A stretch of 64,000 bases of DNA from Sphingomonas faeni (GTDB lineage Bacteria; Pseudomonadota; Alphaproteobacteria; Sphingomonadales; Sphingomonadaceae). Positions within the stretch are counted from its first letter, which is position 1. The number at the start of each line of letters is the position of its first letter. The DNA is taken from positions 62,001 through 126,000 of the forward strand of contig NZ_JANBVH010000002.1 of NCBI RefSeq assembly GCF_024273235.1. The letters run 5' to 3'. A program made the position numbers and the translations under genes. This document shows, piece by piece, positions 46,571 through 53,585 of this stretch. The notes below the pieces were generated by a model. That model saw only the letters and a list, made by a program, of their open reading frames with translations. It was not told the origin of the DNA and ran no database searches.

Positions 46571-49147
46571 TTACCGGCTCACCAGAGCCTGCAAATCGAT
46601 CAGCCCGCGCAGCAGCGACGTGCCGCCCGGCGAGGCGATGTAGCGCGGCGTCCAGTTCGGGCGGAACTTCTCCTTGTAGGCGCGCAGGCCGGCGAAGCCG
46701 TAGAAGCGCTCGCCGTGGCGGAACAGGAACGCGGCGACCTTCGACCAGGTCGGCGACAGCCGCCGCGCCTCGATCCCCGATAGCGGCGCCATTCCCAGCG
46801 AGAAATTGCGATAGCCGTGTTCGTGGGCCCACAGCATCAGCCGCGTGAACAGGAAGTCCATGCCCCCCTGCGGCATCGACTCGGCGTGACGCATCAGGTC
46901 GACCGACAGCTCCTGCTTGTTCGGCGTGCCCCAGACATTGGCGAAGGCGACGATGCGGCCTTCGATCCGCACCACCGCGCAGTCGAACTTCGCCATATAC
47001 CCCGGCTCAAACCGGCCGACGCTGAACCGCTTCTCGGCGTGGTTCTTGTCGGCCAGCCACCAGTCGGAGATCGCGTGCAATTCGGGCATGATCGCGGGCA
47101 TCTCGGCTGCGGGCACGACCGCGAACTCGGCGCCGGCCCGCTCGGCGACGCGGCTCGCCTTGCGCACGCTGCGCATGTCGGGGGTGTCGAGCGTGAACCC
47201 TTCCAACTCGACGGTCGCCTCTTCGCCGTATTTGACGAGCTTCAGCCCCATCTCGATCGCGATCGGCACGATCCTGAGGCCGATCTGGTACAGCAGCAGC
47301 CGGCCCTGCGCGGCATCGGCGCGGGCGCGGATCGCCCAGAGGAGTTCCGACCACGCCTCGCTCGGACCGACCGGATCACCGATCACGATCCAGCTCGCGC
47401 CCTTCACCTGGTACATCAGGAACGCATCGCCGCTGTCCGACACCAGGAACCGCTTGTCGCCGGTGAAGGCCAGCATCGCGTCGGTGCGGTCGGCATGCGC
47501 GAGCGCCGCCTCGGCGACGTCGCGCGGCAGTTCGTCGTGGACCATCGGCACGGGCGCCGCCGCGAACAGCCGCCAGATCGCCGCGCCGATCAGCAACAGC
47601 CCGACCGCAAGACTGGTGCGGAGGAAGCGCGAGGCGTTCGCGTCGGTCTCGAACCGCCACCACAGGTCGCTCGAATAGCCGACATGGCGGTACGCGAAGA
47701 AGCCGATCAGCACCGACAGACCGATCGCGGCGCCGACCCCGACCAGCCATTCGGGCGACAGCGGCTCCGCGGTCAGCCGCGTCCGGCGATAGAAGGCCGC
47801 GCGTGTCCATTGCAGCGCGGCGGCGGTCAGCACGAGCACGGTCGCCTCCTCGTAATCGAGGCCCTTGGCGATCGACAGCAGCGTCCCCGCGACCAGCAAC
47901 AACCGCGCCGCCCAGAACGCGCCGTCGAGCCGCCGGTACAGCCCGAGCGCGACGAACAGCAGCATCACCCCGACGAGGCTCGCCGCGACATGCGCCATCT
48001 CGCTGATCGGCAGCGGCAGGACGCTCGCCAGCATGTCCATCCGGCCCGGCGCGGCGGGCAGCGCGCCCGAGACGAGCAGCATCGCGCCGCACATGAAGAC
48101 GAGCACGCCCAGCAGCAACGGCGCCAGCGGCAGCGCGATCGCCAGTGGATCGGTGCCGCGACGCTCCTGTCCGGCGGTGCGGTCGCGACGCCGCCATTGC
48201 CGGCCCTCGTGGAACGCGAGCAGCACCGCCGCCAGGATCAGCGGCGCGACGTAATAGATGATCCGATAGGCGAGCAGCGCGGCGAGGATGGTCGCGTTGT
48301 TTTGCGGCATGGTCGCGATGATCACCGCCTCGAACACGCCGAGCCCGCCGGGTACATGGCTGATCAGCGCGACCACGATCGCCACCGCATAGCCGAGGAA
48401 CAGCACCGGATAGAGATCGGGCGAGGCACCCGGCAACAGCACGAACAGCGCCGCGCTGGCCGCGGCGAGGTCGACCGTCGAGACCAGCACGAGCGCCAGC
48501 GCTTGGCGCGCATCGGGCAAGGGCAGGCGCCAGCCGAACAGCCCGATCGCCCCGCCGCGGCGATATCGCAGGACGATCGCCAGCATCGCCAGCGGGATCG
48601 CGATGCCGATCGTCCGCTCCAGCAGCGGCGGCATGGTCCAGCGGACGATCGGCAGCATGCCCGGATGCAGCGCCATCGACAGGCAGGCGACGGTGATCAC
48701 CCCCGCCCAGAACGTCACGCCCGCGATCAGGACGACGCGCGCGACGGCGGCTTCGTCGAGGCCGGCGCGACTGTAGACGCGGTAGCGCGCCGAGCCGCCG
48801 GTCAGCATCGCGAGGCCGAGATTGTGGCTGATCGTGTAGCTGGTGAACGAGGCGACCGCCGCGGTGCGCCACGGCAGCGGGTGGCCGATCACCCGGAGCG
48901 CGATCGTGTCGTAGAAGGTGAGCGCGATGTAGCTGACGACCGTCAGCGCGATCGACGCGGACAATTCGGGCCAGCCGAGCGCCGCGAACGCCGCGCGGAC
49001 CTCCGACAGGCGGATTTCCGCGGTGAGCTTGTGGATCGCCGCGAAGCCGAGCACCGCGACCACCAGCACCGCCAGCGCGATCAGCGTGCCGCGGCGGTGC
49101 GCGATCCAGTTGCGGATCCGGGTCACGCGCGTCAACCGCGTCGCCAC
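46571..49147 (-). CDS. mprF: MprF-type lysylphosphatidylglycerol synthase/flippase
   Basis: 858 aa from GTG 49147, overlapping the DUF2147 gene by 16 nt; GTG 49126 is an alternative. The N-terminal half is a multi-span flippase domain (about 20-500) with SHVPGGLGVFEAVI, typical of the UPF0104/MprF fold. The C-terminal DUF2156 GNAT-like synthase (about 545-858) includes FLVSDSGDAFLMYQVKG, WIVIGDPVG, MEFLFTRLM-like GGMDFLFTRLMLWAHEHG and NFSLGMAPLSG. It transfers lysine (or alanine) from charged tRNA to phosphatidylglycerol and flips the lipid, lowering surface charge and giving acid and cationic-peptide tolerance. Downstream of VirJ-like and DUF2147 genes. Confidence 0.9.
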   Translation of the reverse strand: MATRLTRVTRIRNWIAHRRGTLIALAVLVVAVLGFAAIHKLTAEIRLSEVRAAFAALGWPELSASIALTVVSYIALTFYDTIALRVIGHPLPWRTAAVASFTSYTISHNLGLAMLTGGSARYRVYSRAGLDEAAVARVVLIAGVTFWAGVITVACLSMALHPGMLPIVRWTMPPLLERTIGIAIPLAMLAIVLRYRRGGAIGLFGWRLPLPDARQALALVLVSTVDLAAASAALFVLLPGASPDLYPVLFLGYAVAIVVALISHVPGGLGVFEAVIIATMPQNNATILAALLAYRIIYYVAPLILAAVLLAFHEGRQWRRRDRTAGQERRGTDPLAIALPLAPLLLGVLVFMCGAMLLVSGALPAAPGRMDMLASVLPLPISEMAHVAASLVGVMLLFVALGLYRRLDGAFWAARLLLVAGTLLSIAKGLDYEEATVLVLTAAALQWTRAAFYRRTRLTAEPLSPEWLVGVGAAIGLSVLIGFFAYRHVGYSSDLWWRFETDANASRFLRTSLAVGLLLIGAAIWRLFAAAPVPMVHDELPRDVAEAALAHADRTDAMLAFTGDKRFLVSDSGDAFLMYQVKGASWIVIGDPVGPSEAWSELLWAIRARADAAQGRLLLYQIGLRIVPIAIEMGLKLVKYGEEATVELEGFTLDTPDMRSVRKASRVAERAGAEFAVVPAAEMPAIMPELHAISDWWLADKNHAEKRFSVGRFEPGYMAKFDCAVVRIEGRIVAFANVWGTPNKQELSVDLMRHAESMPQGGMDFLFTRLMLWAHEHGYRNFSLGMAPLSGIEARRLSPTWSKVAAFLFRHGERFYGFAGLRAYKEKFRPNWTPRYIASPGGTSLLRGLIDLQALVSR

Positions 49148-49548
49148 GTCTGCGTCTTGCACAGGAAGCCGCCGATCAGGCACCCCTTCACGTCGATCGT
49201 GTCCGCGTCGACCAGCGTCAGCGTCGACCCGAAGGTGCGTCCCATGTCGGGCACGAAGATCTGCCCGGACCATCGGTTGCGACCGTTCGGACGGTATTCG
49301 CGGAGCAATGCGGTGCCGATCAGCTTGGGGGTGCCGCCATCGCGCGCGTCGGCCTGCGCTTCGTCGTCGGCGCGGACGACCCAGCCGCAGAGTTTGCCGC
49401 CGCCGGTCCTGTCGGGGCAGGCACCGGTCTTCACCGCCACGCTGTTCTTCGGATTATGCCAGACGCCTTCCACCGGGAAAGCCGGAGCGGGGGAAGCGGG
49501 AGCGGGGCTGCCCGCGGCCATCGCGAGCGCCATCAGTGCAGCAACCAT
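49132..49548 (-). CDS. DUF2147 exported protein
   Basis: 138 aa from ATG 49548, giving a signal-like start (MVAALMALAMAAGSPAPA). The mature domain reads VEGVWHNPKNSVAVKTGACP, then KLCGWVV, with conserved Cys pairs (CP...LCGW and GCLIGGFLC), matching DUF2147, small periplasmic proteins of unknown function. It starts 10 nt after the VirJ-like stop and overlaps mprF, so all three genes are probably one operon. Function unknown; a link to aminoacyl-lipid metabolism is suggested only by location. Confidence 0.85.
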   Translation of the reverse strand: MVAALMALAMAAGSPAPASPAPAFPVEGVWHNPKNSVAVKTGACPDRTGGGKLCGWVVRADDEAQADARDGGTPKLIGTALLREYRPNGRNRWSGQIFVPDMGRTFGSTLTLVDADTIDVKGCLIGGFLCKTQTWRRG

Positions 49549-49558
49549 CGGTCGATCC

Positions 49559-50278
49559 TCAATCCGCGAATACGAACCGCGATAGCACGTCGTAGAGCGC
49601 ATCGGCGTCGCGGTGAAGCGGGTGCCCGCCGGGCAGGGCGACCCGCTGTGCATTGGGCTGGGTCAGCAACGGGCACAGGCTCTCGGCCTCCTCGATGCCC
49701 TGGACGCACAGCAGCGGAGCCCAGTCGAGGCGGCGGGCGGTCGGCACCGCATCGGTGGTCGGCGTCCAGTAATCGAACACTTCGCTCGGCGACGCGCGGA
49801 ACTGGACGGTGTTCTCGGGCACGATCAGCACGACCTTCGCAATCTTCGCGCGCAGTTCGGGGGCGAGGTCGACCAGTCCGACATGCAGCATGTCCGCACC
49901 GAACGACTGGCCGATCAGCACGACCCGGTCGGTCTGCCCGAACCGCAGCGCCCGCTGTTCGGCGCGGGCGATCAGCATCGTGATGTCCGCCGGCGTCCGC
50001 GTCGTGCGCAGATAGGTGAGCGTGTTGACCGCAACCACCGGCACGCCGTCCGCCGCGAGCCGGCGCGCGATCTGCGGTGCCATGCCGATCTTGTAACCGA
50101 GATCGCCGGTCAGCAGCACCGCGGCGAACGGGCGGCGGGGCTTTGCCGGGGTCGTGATGGCGGGGAGGTCGGTGAACAGCGGCCCACCGAAATAGCCGAG
50201 CCAGGCCATGAAACCGGTCGCGCCGATTGCGGCCAGGACCAGCGCGAGCAGGGATCGGTAGAGCCATGTCATTCGCAA
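49559..50278 (-). CDS. VirJ/AcvB-like alpha/beta hydrolase
   Basis: 239 aa. An N-terminal signal or anchor (LYRSLLALVLAAIGATGFMAW) precedes an alpha/beta hydrolase domain with the nucleophile elbow GQSFGADM and a terminal catalytic His in PGGHPLHRD. This is the single-domain VirJ form. In Agrobacterium the related AcvB, encoded next to the lysyl-PG synthase lpiA, hydrolyses lysyl-phosphatidylglycerol in the periplasm. Here the same partnership appears with mprF, so a lysyl-PG hydrolase role is a good inference. First gene of the three-gene run. Confidence 0.85.
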   Translation of the reverse strand: MRMTWLYRSLLALVLAAIGATGFMAWLGYFGGPLFTDLPAITTPAKPRRPFAAVLLTGDLGYKIGMAPQIARRLAADGVPVVAVNTLTYLRTTRTPADITMLIARAEQRALRFGQTDRVVLIGQSFGADMLHVGLVDLAPELRAKIAKVVLIVPENTVQFRASPSEVFDYWTPTTDAVPTARRLDWAPLLCVQGIEEAESLCPLLTQPNAQRVALPGGHPLHRDADALYDVLSRFVFAD

Positions 50279-50354
50279 CCGATTGCGCCCGACGGGATGA
50301 TCGACACGTGGAGCAGGGATGACGTTTTCGTCATGCGATTCGGCGGCAATCTAT

Positions 50355-50482
50355 GATCCTCCCCCGCCAGGGGGGAGGTGGCTGGCGCTTGCCAGACGGA
50401 GGGGGGAGGATACGCAACAGCTGTGGTCGCTTACCTCCCCCTCCGTCACCTTCGGCGACACCTCCCCCTGGCGGGGGAGGAT
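50355..50482. repeat. R1 composite palindromic repeat, copy B
   Basis: About 128 bp. Module order is reversed relative to copy A: the TGGCTGGCGCTTGCCAGACG module is on the left and the inverted CCGTCACCTTCGGCGACACC module on the right. Both ends carry CCTCCCCC arms. It lies between the VirJ-like gene start and the chorismate mutase stop. Confidence 0.8.
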
Positions 50483-50501
50483 TGCGGGCGGGGTGTTCGC
50501 C

Positions 50502-50789
50502 TCAATCCGGCTCGTGCGCCAGCCGCTCGTGATGCCGGATCACCTCGTCGATGATGAAGCGCAGGAATTTCTCCGAAAACTCGGGATCGAGCTGCGCCTC
50601 TGCCGCCAGATGGCGCAATCGGGCGATCTGGCGTTCCTCGCGGCCGGGATCGGCGGCCGGCAGGCCGTGCGTCGCCTTGTGCCGGCCGACCGCCTGGGTC
50701 ACCTTGAAGCGCTCGGCGAGCATGTGGATCAGCGCCGCATCGATATTGTCGATGCTCTGGCGGTATCCGTTGAGCAGATCGTCAGCCAT
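50502..50789 (-). CDS. Chorismate mutase (AroQ class)
   Basis: 95 aa from ATG 50789. An all-helical AroQ domain converting chorismate to prephenate for Phe/Tyr synthesis in the cytoplasm. Seen: GYRQSIDNIDAALIHMLAERF with the N-terminal Arg, then VTQAVGRHKATHG and PGREERQIARL, whose Arg and Lys residues line the active site. It is a monofunctional enzyme with no fused prephenate dehydratase. It is divergent from the polyprenyl synthase gene with about 110 nt between, so a shared promoter region is likely. No signal peptide. Confidence 0.9.
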   Translation of the reverse strand: MADDLLNGYRQSIDNIDAALIHMLAERFKVTQAVGRHKATHGLPAADPGREERQIARLRHLAAEAQLDPEFSEKFLRFIIDEVIRHHERLAHEPD

Positions 50790-50898
50790 CCACGCACCCT
50801 TTCGTTGGTTCGGCGCGCCTTTTGCGGGCATGGGTCGCGAACGGCAAGAGGCACCAAGGGTTGCTTTGCAGGGGCATAGGCGGCAGAGGCTCGGGCAG

Positions 50899-51927
50899 AT
50901 GAGCGCTACCGTCCACCGCCTCGACACCCTTCGTCCCAATCCCGAGTCACAGCCCTCGCTGGACCCGATGGTCAAGCTCGTCACCGGCGATATGGACCAG
51001 GTCAATGCGGTGATCCGCGGCCGGATGCAGTCCGAGATACCGCTGATCCCCGAACTCGCCGGTCACCTGATCGCGGGGGGCGGCAAGCGGATGCGGCCGA
51101 TGCTGACGCTCGCGAGCGCGCAACTGATCGATTATAGCGGCACGCAGCATCACCTGCTCGCCGCCGCGGTCGAGTTCATTCACACCGCGACTTTGCTGCA
51201 CGACGACGTCGTCGACGGCTCGGACCTGCGTCGGGGCAAGCGGACCGCCAACATCATCTGGGGCAACCCGGCGAGCGTGCTGGTCGGCGATTTCCTGTTC
51301 AGCCGCAGCTTCGAACTGATGGTCGAGGCGGGCAGCCTCAAGGCGCTCAAGATCCTGTCCTCGACCAGCGCGGTCATCGCCGAGGGCGAGGTGAACCAGC
51401 TCACCGCCGCGCGCCGCGTCGATCTCGGCGAGGAGCGCTATCTCGATATCATCGGCGCGAAGACCGCCGCGCTGTTCGCCGCGGCCTGCCGGATTTCGGC
51501 TGTCGTCGCCGAGCGCCCGGAAGCCGAGGAGGCCGCGCTCGATGCCTATGGCCGCAACCTCGGCATCGCGTTCCAGCTGGTTGACGATGCGATCGACTAT
51601 GTCTCGGACGCGGACACGATGGGCAAGGACGCGGGCGACGACTTCCGCGAGGGGAAAATGACGTTGCCGGTGATCCTCGCCTATGCGCGCGGCTCGGCCG
51701 AGGATCGCGCGTTCTGGAAGGACGCGGTCGAAGGTCGCCGCGACAGCGACGCCGACCTGCAACATGCGGTCCGCCTGATCCGCTCGACCCGTGCGATCGA
51801 CGACACCTTCGCGAGGGCCCGCCATTACGGCCAGCGCGCGATCGACTCGATCGGCGGCTTTGCCAATGGCAACGCCAAGGACGCGATGGTCGAGGCGGTC
51901 GAGTTCGCGGTCGCCCGCGCGTACTGA
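50899..51927 (+). CDS. Long-chain polyprenyl diphosphate synthase
   Basis: 342 aa from ATG 50899. Trans-prenyltransferase that elongates IPP units, most likely to make the C40-C50 side chain of ubiquinone. GGGKRMRP at 60-67, first Asp-rich motif LLHDDVVDGSD (D102-D106), second motif LVDDAIDY (D229-D233). No bulky aromatic residue directly before the first motif is apparent at the -4/-5 positions (Thr-Leu), consistent with long products. The gene is close to the convergent flippase gene (4 nt). Chain length cannot be fixed from sequence reading alone. Confidence 0.9.
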   Translation: MSATVHRLDTLRPNPESQPSLDPMVKLVTGDMDQVNAVIRGRMQSEIPLIPELAGHLIAGGGKRMRPMLTLASAQLIDYSGTQHHLLAAAVEFIHTATLLHDDVVDGSDLRRGKRTANIIWGNPASVLVGDFLFSRSFELMVEAGSLKALKILSSTSAVIAEGEVNQLTAARRVDLGEERYLDIIGAKTAALFAAACRISAVVAERPEAEEAALDAYGRNLGIAFQLVDDAIDYVSDADTMGKDAGDDFREGKMTLPVILAYARGSAEDRAFWKDAVEGRRDSDADLQHAVRLIRSTRAIDDTFARARHYGQRAIDSIGGFANGNAKDAMVEAVEFAVARAY

Positions 51928-51931
51928 CGAC

Positions 51932-53449
51932 CTAGAGGACCGGCGATCCGGTCTGCGGTAGCGCGGGCTCGACGGCTTCCGGCTTCTTGCCGAACAGCGC
52001 GCGGTCCGCGGGGCCGAACGCGTATTTCCACAGGATGTAGAGATAGGTCGCGGCGATCGCGGGTTCGCCGACCGCGAGTTCGACCCATTCGTAGCGCTTG
52101 GGCAAGGCGGTGAAGGCGCCGCCGACGACGATCGCGGCGCCGGCTGCCCAGACCAGCGGCCAGCGCCACGGCGATACCTTCGCACCGAGGAGATGGCCGA
52201 GCAGCTTCGCCTTGATGATCGAGGTCACGCCCACCGACAGCATCAGTGCGATCGCCGGGCCGGCCGCCTGGTAATTGACCGGATAGCCCAGCGCGCGGAT
52301 CGTGAAGATCAGCGCGAAGCTGAGGCCGACCTGGAACGCGAGCATCGCCGCGGAGATCATTAGGTTACGGTGGCGGGCGATGTAGACGAGTGCGGATTCG
52401 CTGACCGCGCCGGTCGAGGCTAGCACCTCGGCGGTCAGCAGGAACGCGAGCGCGGCGGTGCCGGCGACGAACTGCGGGCCGACCACGCCCATCACCGCTT
52501 CGCCGGGGATCGAGCCCATCAGCGCGAGCCCGCCTTGCGCGGCCATGATCCAGAACGCGACCTGCCGCACCTGGTTGGCGATCGCGGCGCGGTCGTTGAT
52601 CGCGAGGCTGTGGGTGATGACGGGGCCGAGGATCGGGTCGAAGCTGGTCTTGAGCTTCTGCGGCAGGCTCGCGACCTGTTGCGCCATGTAATAGATACCG
52701 ACGATCTTGGGTTCGAACATCACGCCGAGGATGAAGCGGTCGACGTTGCGGCTGCCCCATTCGAGGATGTCGGCGCCGGCAAGCGGCACGTTGGCGCGGG
52801 CGAGCGCATAGAGCGGGCGGAGGTGCGGCGACCAGCCGCGGGGCACGCCGTAGCTGCGCAGGAACGGCACGAGGCTGGCGACGAGCGCCGCGATCATCGA
52901 TGCGACATAGCTCAGGACCAGGCCGTCGCGGATCGTGAAATAGGAGAACGCCCAGGCGGCGATCGAGATCGTCCACGGCTCGACCACCGCGCGCGCCGTC
53001 ACCGCGGCCTTGACGTTGAGGCGGTACGCGAGCGCGGCGAGGCTGACGTCGGACCAGGCGATCGCGACGATGATCAGCGGCAGGAACCGGTCGAGCCCGG
53101 TGATCGCGCTGTTCGGATACATGATCTGCGGGAAGGTGCAGAGCACCGCGCTGGCGATCAGCGACGCGACGAAGGCGACGGCCATCGCGTCCCACACGAC
53201 GTTGGCGTGCGGGCGGTCGGCGCTGCTGAGCGCCTGGGCGAGGCCGCGTTTCAGGCCGAGCGTGGCGAGCAGCGCGGCGAGTTCGACGACCACGACCGCG
53301 ATCGCGAAGCGGCCGACGAGGTCAGGCCCGTAGATGCGGCCGGCGATGAACAGGAACGGGATGCGCGCGGCTAGGCGGAGGACGAAGCCGGCGATGTTGG
53401 TTCGACCGCCCTTGGCGAGCGTGTCGATATCCTGGGTGGCCTCGGTCAC
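51932..53449 (-). CDS. Polysaccharide/oligosaccharide flippase (Wzx/MATE-like)
   Basis: 505 aa from GTG 53449. About 12-14 membrane helices of the polysaccharide biosynthesis (MOP) superfamily; a conserved early segment RTNIAGFVLRLAARIPFLFIAG and a central VDRFILGVMFEPKIVGIYYMA. It would translocate lipid-linked sugar units across the inner membrane. No glycosyltransferases are beside it, so it is an orphan relative to any capsule or LPS cluster. The R2 repeat begins 8 nt upstream of the GTG, and its GGGAGGGGAG appears to be the ribosome-binding site. The frame is open through the repeat, so the start is the weakest point. Confidence 0.83.
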   Translation of the reverse strand: MTEATQDIDTLAKGGRTNIAGFVLRLAARIPFLFIAGRIYGPDLVGRFAIAVVVVELAALLATLGLKRGLAQALSSADRPHANVVWDAMAVAFVASLIASAVLCTFPQIMYPNSAITGLDRFLPLIIVAIAWSDVSLAALAYRLNVKAAVTARAVVEPWTISIAAWAFSYFTIRDGLVLSYVASMIAALVASLVPFLRSYGVPRGWSPHLRPLYALARANVPLAGADILEWGSRNVDRFILGVMFEPKIVGIYYMAQQVASLPQKLKTSFDPILGPVITHSLAINDRAAIANQVRQVAFWIMAAQGGLALMGSIPGEAVMGVVGPQFVAGTAALAFLLTAEVLASTGAVSESALVYIARHRNLMISAAMLAFQVGLSFALIFTIRALGYPVNYQAAGPAIALMLSVGVTSIIKAKLLGHLLGAKVSPWRWPLVWAAGAAIVVGGAFTALPKRYEWVELAVGEPAIAATYLYILWKYAFGPADRALFGKKPEAVEPALPQTGSPVL

Positions 53450-53456
53450 GATGCTG

Positions 53457-53563
53457 CTCCCCTCCCGGGAAGGGAGGGGCAGGGGGTGGGTTGGCCCGTG
53501 AGGTTCGGTTGCGCCTGCCCCGAGCCGACCCACCCCCGGCCCCTCCCTTCCAGGGAGGGGGGA
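53457..53563. repeat. R2 palindromic repeat, copy 3
   Basis: CTCCCCTCCCGGGAAGGGAG at one end and CCTCCCTTCCAGGGAGGGGG at the other, with inner GGGGGTGGGTTGG and CCGACCCACCCCC inverted. It fills the gap between the polA stop and the flippase start. Confidence 0.8.
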
Positions 53564-53585
53564 AGGCTTTCGGTCATCATCTGGG

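Noticed and set aside
46817-49585. Long plus-strand open frame opposite mprF
   Set aside because: Composition dominated by Arg, Gln and His with no recognisable domain; mprF on the other strand is clear.
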